From positions 1-56,098 of the forward strand of contig JAJUGR010000015.1 in the NCBI GenBank assembly GCA_029265905.1: a DNA stretch of 56,098 nucleotides, read 5' to 3'. This document shows positions 15,520 through 23,958 of this stretch, one piece after another; within the stretch, counting starts at the first letter, position 1, and the number at the start of each line of letters is the position of its first letter. This DNA comes from Sporomusaceae bacterium. Lineage in GTDB: Bacteria; Bacillota; Negativicutes; Acidaminococcales; JAJUGR01. A program made the translations under genes and the position numbers. The notes under the pieces are model-generated. The model made no database searches. It was not told the DNA's origin and saw only the letters and a program-made list of their open reading frames with translations.

Positions 15520-16416
15520 CTACGCTTCCACATTGTTGTACGGATCCCAATCCGTTTGCCCGGCCAGGGCTTGCTGCGCTGTTGCCGCCTCCGCCATCAA
15601 GCGGTTTTTGTCCCGCGGCAGCGTTCCGGCAAAGGACAGGTAGTTAGAAATATGGTTGCTGCGAAACAGGCAGTGATGTTCGGCCGGCAGCTCAAGCGCG
15701 GCCAGCAGGCGGTGCAGTTCGCCCATGATTTGCGCCGGCGACAGGAGGGCAAACCGGCCCGCTTCGTATTCGTCCACAAGTTCGCTCCCCCGGTACAGCA
15801 TCAGCGTTAAAGCACTGAGCATATGCGGTCGGATCGCATTCACGGCCGCCGCCGTATCGACCGCGTGCTGCTGCGTCCGCAACTGCCCGCCCAGCCCCAA
15901 AATGACCATCACCGACAGCTTCATGCCGGCTGCCACCGCCTTTTGTCCGGCGGTTACCGCCTCCGCCGCGCCCACACCTTTGTTGACATAGCGCAATACA
16001 GCCTCATCGCCCGACTCCAGGCCGTAATAGACGAGCTTCAGCCCCGCTTCGCGCAAGGCCGCCAGCTCCTCCGGCGATTTTCCCAGCAGGTTTTTCGGGC
16101 CAGCGTAGGCCGCCACGCGCTGGAGCTTGGGAAATGCGGCGCGCAACGCGGCGAGCATCGCCAGCAGCCGCTCCGTCGGCAGCACAAGCGCGTCGCCATC
16201 AGCCAAAAACACACGGCGGATTTGCTGCTTGTAGCGGGCCGCCCGGTCAATCTGGCGCATTATTTCATCCGTCGTGCAGGGCCGGAAGGCAACGCTTCGA
16301 TACATGTTGCAGTAGGTGCAACGGTTGTGCGAGCAGCCGATCGCCACCCGCAAAATAAAGCTTCGCGCTTCGCTGGGCGGTCGGAAGACCGGCCCCTCCA
16401 AATCAGCAAAATACAT
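15520..16416 (-). CDS. radical SAM protein with CX4CX2C cluster motif
   Basis: A 298-residue radical SAM protein. The cluster motif is GCSHNRCTYCNMY, spaced CX4CX2C, a variant seen in a group of uncharacterised clostridial-type proteins related to oxygen-independent coproporphyrinogen oxidase. Elp3-like radical SAM motifs follow (VYYGLESGDE, MVILGLGG). The C-terminal third contains DKNRLMAEA. The protein is cytoplasmic and the substrate is unknown. It is monocistronic by its surroundings: a strong terminator at 16461-16505 lies upstream and the ychF promoter downstream. Confidence 0.85.
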   Translation of the reverse strand: MYFADLEGPVFRPPSEARSFILRVAIGCSHNRCTYCNMYRSVAFRPCTTDEIMRQIDRAARYKQQIRRVFLADGDALVLPTERLLAMLAALRAAFPKLQRVAAYAGPKNLLGKSPEELAALREAGLKLVYYGLESGDEAVLRYVNKGVGAAEAVTAGQKAVAAGMKLSVMVILGLGGQLRTQQHAVDTAAAVNAIRPHMLSALTLMLYRGSELVDEYEAGRFALLSPAQIMGELHRLLAALELPAEHHCLFRSNHISNYLSFAGTLPRDKNRLMAEAATAQQALAGQTDWDPYNNVEA

Positions 16417-16460
16417 ATGTTCCTCCCCTTGTCGTGTCTGCCGCGCTGCATCGGCAACAA

Positions 16461-16505
16461 ATTTAAAGAATCCGGCTCAAGCAGCAGCTGTTGAGCCGGA
16501 TTCTT
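16461..16505 (-). terminator. terminator after pflBA
   Basis: A perfect 15-bp inverted repeat (16466-16480 with 16491-16505) has a 10-base loop and is followed on the minus strand by TTTAAAT. It lies 10 bases after the pflA stop. Confidence 0.9.
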
Positions 16506-16514
16506 ATTTCTTAT

Positions 16515-17234
16515 TCACAGACACGTGATTTGTTTGGCGGCAAGCGCGGCCCTAACCGCGTCGACCATTTCCTTTGTCGCTTCCGGCACATGGGCAAGCT
16601 TATAGGTCATCCCCATCGCCTTCCACTTAACGAGCGCCATCGTATGGTACGGCAGCAGTTCTACCACCACTGGACGATTGAGGCTATGCAGCAGTTCGGC
16701 CAGGCGATCAAGTTCATCGGCGCTGTCATTTTCGCCGGGAATCACCACCCAGCGGATCACAAGCGCCGCCCGGCTGGCGGCCGCCTGGTGCAAGTTCGCC
16801 AAAATCAGTTGGTTGTCGCGCTGCGTCAGGCGTTGGTGGCGCAAGGGATGGACGGCCTTCAGGCCGAACAGCACCCGGTTCGTCACCGGCAACACCGCCG
16901 CCAGCGCTTCTAGTGGTGCGTGGCCGGCCGTGTCCAGCGCGGTGTCGATGCCGCGCTCCCGGCAAGCGGTGAACAGCGCACGGACAAACGGGGCCTGCAG
17001 GAGTGGCTCGCCGCCGGAAACGGTGATGCCGCCCTTGCGGTAGAAGGGGCGGTTGCGCTCAAAACGGGCCAAAATCTCGTCTACGGTCATTTTCGCACCC
17101 GCCTTTTCCCGCCAGGTGTCGGGATTATGGCAGAAGGCGCAGCCGAGCTGGCAGCCGGACAGGAAAACCACCATGCGGATGCCGGGCCCGTCGACGGTGC
17201 CGAACGGTTCTATCGAATGCACGTAGCCAATCAT
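16515..17234 (-). CDS. pflA: pyruvate formate-lyase activating enzyme
   Basis: A 239-residue radical SAM glycyl-radical activase. The motif CQLGCAFC (CX3CX2C) at about residues 28-35 binds the cluster; FGTVDGPGIR and GGITVSGGEPLLQ are typical of PflA. With S-adenosylmethionine it abstracts hydrogen from the glycine of pyruvate formate-lyase. It lies 9 bases downstream of pflB in the same transcript, matching its role. The length is normal and no extra ferredoxin domain is inserted. Confidence 0.96.
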   Translation of the reverse strand: MIGYVHSIEPFGTVDGPGIRMVVFLSGCQLGCAFCHNPDTWREKAGAKMTVDEILARFERNRPFYRKGGITVSGGEPLLQAPFVRALFTACRERGIDTALDTAGHAPLEALAAVLPVTNRVLFGLKAVHPLRHQRLTQRDNQLILANLHQAAASRAALVIRWVVIPGENDSADELDRLAELLHSLNRPVVVELLPYHTMALVKWKAMGMTYKLAHVPEATKEMVDAVRAALAAKQITCL

Positions 17235-17243
17235 ACGCTCACC

Positions 17244-19475
17244 TTACAGCGCCTGGTAGAACGTGCGCTGCAGCACTTCCTGCTGCTGTTCGCGCGTCAG
17301 GCGGATAAAATGCACTGCATAACCGGAGACTCGGATCGTCAGTTGCGGGTATTTTTCCGGCTCTCGCATTGCAGCCTCCAGCACGCTGCGGTCCAAGACC
17401 GTTACGTTGATGTGGTGTCCGTGCAAAGAAGCGTAGCCGTCCAACAGCGACACCAGGTTTTCGCGGCGCTGTTCGCGCGTTTTGCCTAACGTCGCGGGCA
17501 GAATGTTAAAGGTATAGCTGATGCCATCACGACAATCGTCATAGCTGATTTTAGATATGGAGCGCATCGCCGCCAGGGCGCCGCTCTTGTCCCGACCGTG
17601 CATCGGGTTCGCGCCGGGCGCGAACGGCGCGCCGGACGGCCGGCCGTCCGGCGTGGCACCGGTTTTCTTGCCGTACATAACGTTTGAAGTGATCGTCAGC
17701 ACCGACAGGGTGTGCTCCGCATCGCGGTAAGCCGGTGTTTGCTTCAGCAGGTTGCTGAATTCATGGGTAAGCGCGACGGCCATCTCATCCGCGCGGTCAT
17801 CATCATTGCCGAAATTGGGGAACTCGCCTTCCGTTTCAAACGCGACGGCCAAGCCTTGTTCATTGCGCACCGGCGTCACCTTTGCGTAGCGGATCGCGCT
17901 CAGCGAATCGGCCGCCACGGACAACCCGGCTACGCCGCACGCCAGGTAGCGGTGCACGTCGCTGTCGTGGAGCGCCATCTGAATGCTCTCGTAGGCATAG
18001 CGGTCATGCATGTAGTGAATGAGGTTCAAGGTGCTGACATAGACGTTCGCCAGCCAAGCCATGACCTTCGAATAGTTGGCCCGCACAGCTTCGTAATCCA
18101 GCGGACCGGCCGGCAGCTCAGGAATATTCGGCACGACCAGGCGGCCTTTGATTTCGTCGCGTCCGCCGTTGATCGCCAAAAGCAGCGCCTTGGCGAGGTT
18201 GGCGCGGGCGCCAAAGAACTGCATGTCCTTGCCGAGGCGCATCGCTGATACGCAGCAGGCAATGCCGTAGTCGTCGCCGTAAATCGGGCGCATCAAGTCG
18301 TCATTTTCATATTGAATCGAGGACGTATCCAGGGAGACCTGGGCACAGAAGGATTTAAACCCTTCCGGCAGCGCCTCCGACCACAAAACAGTCAGGTTCG
18401 GCTCCGGCGCGGGCCCCAGGTTGTACAGCGCCTGCAGATAGCGGAAGGTATTTTTCGACACCAGCGTCCGGCCATCGTCGCCCATGCCGCCCAGCACTTC
18501 CGTAACCCACAGCGGGTCGCCGGCGAACAGTTCGTTGTAGTCCGGCGTCCGCAAATGGCGCGCCAGACGCAGCTTGATCATCAGTTGGTCGATCAGTTCC
18601 TGCGCCGCCTCCTCTGTAAGGGTGCCATTCGCCAGATCGCGCTCGATGTAGATATCCAGGAAGGTCGCCGTACGGCCAAAGCTCATCGCCGCGCCGTTTT
18701 GCTCCCGGATCGAGGCCAGGTAGGCCAGGTAGAGCCACTGCACCGCTTCACGGGCGTTTTGCGCCGGCCTGGTCAAGTCAAAGCCGTACGCTTCGCCCAG
18801 GCGAACCAGCGCCTGGAGCGACTCGATCTGTTTGGCGATTTCTTCGCGCAAGCGGATATTCGCCTCGGACATGACCGCCGAGCGCGCTTCCAGATCAGCG
18901 TTTTTCTCGTCGATCAGCCGCTGCACGCCGTACAGCGCCACCCGGCGGTAATCGCCAATGATGCGGCCTCGCCCGTAGGCGTCCGGCAAGCCCGTCAAAA
19001 TGCCCAGGTTGCGCACGGTGCGCATTTCTTCCGTATAGGCGCGGAAAACCGCCTCGTTATGCGTAGTGACGTGCTTGTGGTAAATTTCGCTGATCGCTTC
19101 ATCCACCTTGTATCCATACGCTTCCGCCGCTTGCTCCGCCATGCGGATGCCGCCGTTGACGATCAGGCTTCTTTTTAAGGGCGCGTCGGTTTGCAGTCCG
19201 ACGATGATTTCGTCTTCGCGCTCGATATAACCAGGCCCGAACGCATCGATGGTGGATACCGTTTTCGTAGCCACATCCAACACGCCACCCTTTTTGACTT
19301 CCTCAGCCAGCAAGGTCAGGCACTTTTGCCACAGACGCTTGCTTTTTTCCGTCGGGCCCGCCAAAAAGGCGCTGTCGCCCACATAAGGGTGCACGTTATT
19401 TTGAATGAAATCGCGCACGTCAATTGAGTTCTGCCATTTTTCACCATTAAATCCAACCCAGGCTTGCTTTTGCAT
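17244..19475 (-). CDS. pflB: formate C-acetyltransferase (pyruvate formate-lyase)
   Basis: A 743-residue glycyl-radical enzyme that converts pyruvate and CoA to acetyl-CoA and formate under anoxia. The adjacent catalytic cysteines appear in [12 protein letters not shown], and the radical glycine sits near the C-terminus in [12 protein letters not shown]. The N-terminus ([15 protein letters not shown]) and overall length match PflB rather than diol dehydratase relatives. I chose the ATG at 19475, preceded by CAGGAGGG; the frame is open upstream into the leader. A leader with alternative hairpins (19501-19548) suggests transcriptional control by attenuation. Confidence 0.97.
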   Translation of the reverse strand: MQKQAWVGFNGEKWQNSIDVRDFIQNNVHPYVGDSAFLAGPTEKSKRLWQKCLTLLAEEVKKGGVLDVATKTVSTIDAFGPGYIEREDEIIVGLQTDAPLKRSLIVNGGIRMAEQAAEAYGYKVDEAISEIYHKHVTTHNEAVFRAYTEEMRTVRNLGILTGLPDAYGRGRIIGDYRRVALYGVQRLIDEKNADLEARSAVMSEANIRLREEIAKQIESLQALVRLGEAYGFDLTRPAQNAREAVQWLYLAYLASIREQNGAAMSFGRTATFLDIYIERDLANGTLTEEAAQELIDQLMIKLRLARHLRTPDYNELFAGDPLWVTEVLGGMGDDGRTLVSKNTFRYLQALYNLGPAPEPNLTVLWSEALPEGFKSFCAQVSLDTSSIQYENDDLMRPIYGDDYGIACCVSAMRLGKDMQFFGARANLAKALLLAINGGRDEIKGRLVVPNIPELPAGPLDYEAVRANYSKVMAWLANVYVSTLNLIHYMHDRYAYESIQMALHDSDVHRYLACGVAGLSVAADSLSAIRYAKVTPVRNEQGLAVAFETEGEFPNFGNDDDRADEMAVALTHEFSNLLKQTPAYRDAEHTLSVLTITSNVMYGKKTGATPDGRPSGAPFAPGANPMHGRDKSGALAAMRSISKISYDDCRDGISYTFNILPATLGKTREQRRENLVSLLDGYASLHGHHINVTVLDRSVLEAAMREPEKYPQLTIRVSGYAVHFIRLTREQQQEVLQRTFYQAL

Positions 19476-19500
19476 ATGAAAATCCCTCCTGTTGTCGTCT

Positions 19501-19548
19501 CTGGGCGAAAATACAAAAACCGCCCAGGCGCAAAAATCGCCCAGGCGG
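19501..19548 (-). promoter_or_regulatory. pflB leader with terminator and possible antiterminator pairing
   Basis: On the minus strand, 19548-19538 pairs with 19530-19520 (11 bp, two G-U pairs, 7-base loop) and is followed by TTTTTG, a terminator shape. Both stem halves contain CTGGGCG, and a complementary CGCCCAG lies downstream at 19507-19501, just before the ribosome-binding site. The second CTGGGCG can therefore pair either in the terminator or with the downstream segment, which would break it. Confidence 0.6.
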
Positions 19549-19630
19549 TCGGCATAGCTGTCCACTCTCCGGTCCACGTGGTTATTTCCACTGACTCCGC
19601 CAGTTCCGGAAAGCGCTAAGTTGTACTTTC

Positions 19631-19660
19631 AGTATAAGGGGAGCCGCTTCAAGTTGTCAA
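19631..19660 (-). promoter_or_regulatory. promoter of pflBA
   Basis: A perfect TTGACA (19660..19655) is followed after 18 bases by TATACT (19636..19631) on the minus strand. It lies directly after the DUF951 stop codon, and the leader to pflB is about 150 bases. Confidence 0.7.
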
Positions 19661-19666
19661 TAATCA

Positions 19667-19867
19667 TTATTCGTTTATAACGGCTTTTTTCACTACGGCC
19701 TTTACGCCCTTCTCGAACTTCGGGCGGGGCAACATGACAAAGCGCCCGCAGCCGCAGCACTTGAGGCCAAAATCCATGCCGGTGCGCGTTATTTCCCATT
19801 CACTGGAACCGCAGGGATGAGCTTTTTTCATTTTTACGATATCGCCGACTGCATAATTGCCGCCCAC
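19667..19867 (-). CDS. DUF951 family zinc-ribbon-like protein
   Basis: A 66-residue DUF951 protein with the family pattern YAVGDIVKMKKAHPCGSSEW and LKCCGCGRFVMLPR. The cysteines may bind zinc, and the fold suggests nucleic acid or ribosome contact, but no function is established. The GTG at 19867 is eight bases from GGAGG; the in-frame ATG at 19873 is only two bases from it. It follows the CBS-ACT gene by 33 bases and probably ends that operon. Confidence 0.85.
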   Translation of the reverse strand: MGGNYAVGDIVKMKKAHPCGSSEWEITRTGMDFGLKCCGCGRFVMLPRPKFEKGVKAVVKKAVINE

Positions 19868-19900
19868 ACGCATTCCCTCCTTTGTCCGGGACAACGGCGT

Positions 19901-20545
19901 TTAAGCCTTGATCCGAACCACGTGTGTCACGTTGTAGCCTTTTGCGCCCAGCGCCGCTACCAATTCGGTCGGATCGGTCACATCGGCGCGAATGACGAGT
20001 TCCGCCTTGCCGTCGGACGGAAGCGTTACCAAGCTGTTGATATTGATGCCCTTGTCGCGGAAAACCGCCGTTATATCCGACAAGACGCCCACTTGGTTCG
20101 TCACGTCGAGCGTAATGCGGGTCATGCCGGACGGCAGTCCCATAACGTCGACAAACAATTTGAAAATATCCGTCTCCGTAATGATTCCCACGACTTGCTC
20201 CGCATCATCGACGACAACAATGCCGCCAATTTTGTGGTTGTACATCAGAAGCGCTGCCTCTTCGATCGTGGCGCCGACATTGACGGTGAGAACGTTTTTC
20301 GTCATCACATCGCTGATTTTCATTTTCGCCAACAAGTAGTTCAATTCGTGCACCGACAGCGAAGTTGCCGGCGATGGCCCTACTTCGCGCAGGTCGCGGT
20401 CGGTGACGATGCCGCGCAATTTGCCATTTTCAACAACAGGCAAACGACGGATTTTTTTCGTATGCATCAGTTCCGCCGCATCCATGACGCTCGTTTCCGG
20501 CCCCACGGTAATAGGATTGGCTGTCATGCGTTTTGCAACAAACAT
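19901..20545 (-). CDS. CBS-ACT domain protein (AcuB-like)
   Basis: A 214-residue protein with tandem CBS domains (MTANPITVGPETSVMDAAEL; MTKNVLTVNVGATIEEAALL) and a C-terminal ACT domain (TRITLDVTNQVGVLSDITAV). CBS pairs usually bind adenine nucleotides and ACT domains bind amino acids. It lies 20 bases after livF and looks like the tail of the branched-chain amino acid transport operon, so it could sense leucine, isoleucine or valine; this is inferred from context. Relatives called AcuB were named for acetoin use, a link not supported here. Confidence 0.85.
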   Translation of the reverse strand: MFVAKRMTANPITVGPETSVMDAAELMHTKKIRRLPVVENGKLRGIVTDRDLREVGPSPATSLSVHELNYLLAKMKISDVMTKNVLTVNVGATIEEAALLMYNHKIGGIVVVDDAEQVVGIITETDIFKLFVDVMGLPSGMTRITLDVTNQVGVLSDITAVFRDKGININSLVTLPSDGKAELVIRADVTDPTELVAALGAKGYNVTHVVRIKA

Positions 20546-20565
20546 TATGTTCCCTCCTTAATCGG

Positions 20566-21270
20566 TCAACCGCCAAGATAAGCTTTGCGCACTTCCTCGC
20601 TGGCCGCCAGTTCTTTCGCTGGGCCAGACAGGATGACCCGACCGGTCTCTAAGACATAGGCCCGGTCAGCGATGGAAAGCGCCATGTTGGCGTTCTGCTC
20701 GACCAGCAAAATCGTCGTGCCGCCTTCATTGATTTCTTTAATGATGGAGAAAATTTCCTTGACCAACAGCGGCGCCAGGCCCATAGACGGTTCGTCCAAC
20801 AAAAGCAGGCGCGGCCGGCTCATCAGCGCGCGGCCCATGGCCAGCATTTGCTGCTCGCCGCCGGACAAGGTTCCGGCAACCTGCGCCTTGCGCTCTTCCA
20901 AGCGGGGAAACTTGGCAAACACATTTTTCAAGTCGCCGGCCAGGTTTTCTTTGTCCTTGCGCAGGTAGGCGCCCAACTCCAGGTTTTCCATTACCGTCAT
21001 ATTGGCAAAAATGCGACGGCCTTCCGGCACTTGCGACAAGCCCATGCCGACAATCTGCTGCGCGGGCAGTCCGGCAATCTCCTTGCCCTCATATACAATT
21101 TTACCACTTTTCGGCTTCAACAACCCAGAAATCGTACGTAACGTCGTGCTCTTGCCGGCGCCGTTTGCGCCAATCAGCGTCACGATTTCGCCTTCCGTCA
21201 CATCGAGGCTGATGCCCTTCAATGCGTGGATGGCGCCATAATAGACATCGATATTTTGAATACTGAGCAT
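20566..21270 (-). CDS. livF: branched-chain amino acid ABC transporter ATP-binding protein LivF
   Basis: A 234-residue ATPase of the LivF branch. Walker A GANGAGKST, signature LSGGEQQMLAMGRAL and Walker B LLLLDEPSMGL are intact. It pairs with LivG to power amino acid import through LivH and LivM at the inner face of the membrane. The ATG overlaps the livG stop by one base (TAATG), indicating translational coupling. Confidence 0.95.
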   Translation of the reverse strand: MLSIQNIDVYYGAIHALKGISLDVTEGEIVTLIGANGAGKSTTLRTISGLLKPKSGKIVYEGKEIAGLPAQQIVGMGLSQVPEGRRIFANMTVMENLELGAYLRKDKENLAGDLKNVFAKFPRLEERKAQVAGTLSGGEQQMLAMGRALMSRPRLLLLDEPSMGLAPLLVKEIFSIIKEINEGGTTILLVEQNANMALSIADRAYVLETGRVILSGPAKELAASEEVRKAYLGG

Positions 21271-22031
21271 TAAGACACCTCCTCGCCAAGATAAGCTTCA
21301 ATGACGCGAGGATTCTGCTTGATCTCCTCCGGCGTCCCTTCCGCAATCAAGGAGCCATATTCCAGGACGTAGATATGCTCGCAAACGCCCATTACCAGGC
21401 CCATGTCATGCTCGATCAAGAGAATGGTCAGATCAAATTTATCGCGAATCCAGCGGATCAGGTTCATCAGATCGTGCGTTTCCTGGGGGTTCATGCCGGC
21501 CGCCGGCTCATCCAAGAGCAAGAGCTTCGGCTTGGTCGCCAGCGCACGGGCGATCTCCAGCCGGCGCTGCTCGCCGTAAGGCAGGTTTTTCGCCAGCTCG
21601 TCCTTTTTGCCCTCCAGGCCGAAGATCTTCAACAGTTCAATCGCTTTTTCCTCAATCTCCGCCTCTTCCGAAAAATACCGCCCCAGGCGGAAAACCGCTT
21701 CCGCCACACTATATTTCACATGGAAATGATAGGCAATCTTGACGTTGTCCAGCACCGTCAAGTTCGCAAACAGGCGGATGTTCTGAAAGGTGCGCGCCAT
21801 GCCGAGTTGGGTCACCTGAAACGGCTTCAGGCCGCGCGTATTTTTGCCGTCGAACATCACTTCGCCTTCCGTCGGCTGATAGACGCCGGTCAGGAGGTTG
21901 AAGGCAGTCGTCTTGCCGGCGCCATTCGGTCCGATCAGGCCGACCAGCTGGCCCTTTTTGATGTCCAGGTTCAGGTTGGATACCGCCCGGAGGCCGCCAA
22001 ACATGATCGAGAGTTTATTAGTTTTCAGCAC
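21270..22031 (-). CDS. livG: branched-chain amino acid ABC transporter ATP-binding protein LivG
   Basis: A 253-residue ATPase of the LivG branch, with the C-terminal extension VIEAYLGEEV typical of that branch. Walker A IGPNGAGKTT, the variant signature LPYGEQRRLEIARAL and Walker B LLLLDEPAAGM are intact. I favour the GTG at 22031, spaced about eight bases from GGAGG; the in-frame GTG at 22040 lies within that sequence. The 5' end overlaps the livM 3' end. Confidence 0.94.
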   Translation of the reverse strand: MLKTNKLSIMFGGLRAVSNLNLDIKKGQLVGLIGPNGAGKTTAFNLLTGVYQPTEGEVMFDGKNTRGLKPFQVTQLGMARTFQNIRLFANLTVLDNVKIAYHFHVKYSVAEAVFRLGRYFSEEAEIEEKAIELLKIFGLEGKKDELAKNLPYGEQRRLEIARALATKPKLLLLDEPAAGMNPQETHDLMNLIRWIRDKFDLTILLIEHDMGLVMGVCEHIYVLEYGSLIAEGTPEEIKQNPRVIEAYLGEEVS

Positions 22032-22971
22032 GACTGTCACCTCCGGTCAGGCGTTTGATAATCGAAAGGCTGATTTCTTTGTCGCCCAGCAAGCCTTGCG
22101 GCCGATACAGCATCAAAATAATCAAGGAAATGGAGTAGATGACCATGCGCCATTCCGGATAGCTCGCCAAAGCGGCGGAAATGAACGTCAGCAGCACGGC
22201 GCCGGTTACTGCGCCGGTCATGCTGCCCAGTCCGCCCAACACGACCATGGTCAAAATGTCAAACGAGCGCATAAAGGTAAACGAAGCCGGGTGGGCAATG
22301 TAGAAGTAGTGGGAAAAAAGCGTGCCCGCCAAACCGGCGAATGAAGCGCCAATCGTGAACGCCAGAACCTTGTAGCGGGTCGTATCAATGCCCATTGTCT
22401 CGGCAGCGATTTCATTTTCACGGATGGAAATGCATGCCCGGCCGTGGGAGGAGCGAATCAAGTTTTTGATAAAAAACAAGGTAAAGATGGTCAGGAAAAA
22501 TACCCAGGTGAAATCGGCCAAGCGCGGAATACCCATGAAGCCGGACGCGCCGCCGACGTAAGGGATGTTCAGGATCGTGATGCGGATAATCTCGCCCAAG
22601 CCCAAGGTGGCGATAGCCAGGTAGTCGCCGCTTAAGCGCAGCGTCGGCAAACCGATCAAAAACCCGAGGATGCCGGCCGCCACGGCGCCGCCCGCCAGCG
22701 CGACAATAAACGGCAGGCTGAACTTGACCGTCATGACAGCGCCGACATAAGCGCCGACCGCCATGAAACCGGCATGGCCGATGGAAAATTGTCCGGTAAA
22801 ACCGTTGATCAGGTTAAGGCTGGCGGCCAAAATGATGTTGATGCCCACCAGCACAATGTTCAATTCCCAGAAGGGTCCAATAATGTCTGCCATAAGCAGG
22901 CCCTGAACGATCGCATAAAAAACAACCGCCAGGCCGAGCAAGAGCAGATCTTGTTTGCGCAAAGCCTGCAT
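22018..22971 (-). CDS. livM: branched-chain amino acid ABC transporter permease LivM
   Basis: A permease of about 317 residues with eight to nine membrane helices. The family signature appears as GFTGQFSIGHAGFMAVGAY, and the ABC-contact loop as IRENEIAAETMGID. I favour the ATG at 22971, spaced six bases from AGGTG; a GTG at 22980 directly follows the livH stop. It forms the channel together with LivH. Confidence 0.94.
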   Translation of the reverse strand: MQALRKQDLLLLGLAVVFYAIVQGLLMADIIGPFWELNIVLVGINIILAASLNLINGFTGQFSIGHAGFMAVGAYVGAVMTVKFSLPFIVALAGGAVAAGILGFLIGLPTLRLSGDYLAIATLGLGEIIRITILNIPYVGGASGFMGIPRLADFTWVFFLTIFTLFFIKNLIRSSHGRACISIRENEIAAETMGIDTTRYKVLAFTIGASFAGLAGTLFSHYFYIAHPASFTFMRSFDILTMVVLGGLGSMTGAVTGAVLLTFISAALASYPEWRMVIYSISLIILMLYRPQGLLGDKEISLSIIKRLTGGDSRAEN

Positions 22972-22980
22972 GCCCGTCAC

Positions 22981-23877
22981 CTACACTTTCTCTCGAATAT
23001 TTTTGCCCAGCAGACCGGAAGGGCGGAACAACAAGATGATGATCAAAATGGCAAAGGCCGCCGCGTCGCGGAACGTGGACGAGAAGAAGCCGCTGACCAT
23101 CGCCTCCACCACCCCCAACAGCACGCCGCCCAGCATCGCGCCCGGCAAAATGCCGATGCCGCCGAGCACGGCCGCCACGAAGGCTTTCAAGCCCGGCATG
23201 ATGCCCATCAGCGGATCAATGGAGTTGTAGTACACGCCGACCAGGACGCCCGCGGCCGCCGCCAAGGCGGAGCCCAGGGCGAAGGTGTAGGAAATGACCT
23301 TGTCCACATCAATGCCCATCAGGCGGGCGGCGTCCATGTCATAGGATACGGCCCGCATCGCTTTGCCGACCATCGTTTTTTGCACGATATACGTCAGCGT
23401 GACCATCAGGAATACGGCCGTCACGAGGATAAGCACCTGCTGGCTGTTGACAATGAGGCCGCCGAAATTATACACCGTGGCGCTGAAAACAGCCGGGAAG
23501 GTTCTCGGCTGCGGCGTGACAAACAGCATCATGCCGTACTCCAAGAGCAGGGACACGCCGATCGCCGTGATCAAGACGGCGATGCGCGGCGCATTCCTAA
23601 GGGGCCGGTAGGCCAGGCGCTCAATAATAATGCCTGCGACCGCCGCCACTACCATCGCAAAAACAAGCGCAGGCAAAAAGGATAATTTCAGTATGGTCGT
23701 GGCAAAAAAGCCCGCATAGGCGCCCAGCATGTAAATGTCGCCGTGGGCGAAGTTAATCAATTTGATAATGCCGTACACCATTGTGTAGCCGAGCGCTACC
23801 AAGGCGTAAATGCTGCCCAGCGAAATCCCATTGATCAGCTGCTGGACAAGTTGATGCAAAAAAGACGATGCATCCAT
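22981..23877 (-). CDS. livH: branched-chain amino acid ABC transporter permease LivH
   Basis: A permease of about 298 residues with the LivH signature LVALGYTMVYGIIKLINFAHGD cut here as LVALGYTMVYG then INFAHGD, and the coupling loop AVSYDMDAARLMGID. AGGAGG precedes two adjacent ATG codons at 23880 and 23877; the second has better spacing. It is separated from the upstream binding-protein gene by a strong hairpin (23907-23952), which would let the binding protein be made in excess. Confidence 0.94.
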   Translation of the reverse strand: MDASSFLHQLVQQLINGISLGSIYALVALGYTMVYGIIKLINFAHGDIYMLGAYAGFFATTILKLSFLPALVFAMVVAAVAGIIIERLAYRPLRNAPRIAVLITAIGVSLLLEYGMMLFVTPQPRTFPAVFSATVYNFGGLIVNSQQVLILVTAVFLMVTLTYIVQKTMVGKAMRAVSYDMDAARLMGIDVDKVISYTFALGSALAAAAGVLVGVYYNSIDPLMGIMPGLKAFVAAVLGGIGILPGAMLGGVLLGVVEAMVSGFFSSTFRDAAAFAILIIILLFRPSGLLGKNIREKV

Positions 23878-23906
23878 CATAATCCCTCCTAAAACAAAAA
23901 AGCTTT

Positions 23907-23952
23907 AAAACACAGGTATAGTGGGGCGCAGACGCGCCCCACCACCCTGTGT
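23907..23952 (-). terminator. partial terminator between binding-protein gene and livH
   Basis: A two-part hairpin on the minus strand: ACACAGG/CCTGTGT outside (23952-23946 with 23916-23910) and GTGGGGCGC/GCGCCCCAC inside, followed by TTTTAAAGC and later TTTTTTG. It starts 7 bases after the binding-protein stop codon. It probably lowers, rather than ends, transcription of livHMGF. Confidence 0.75.
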
Positions 23953-23958
23953 CACACG

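Noticed and set aside
22774-23685. 303-codon plus-strand frame opposite livM and livH
   Set aside because: Antisense to two clear permease genes, with a composition dominated by His, Gln, Asp and Arg.
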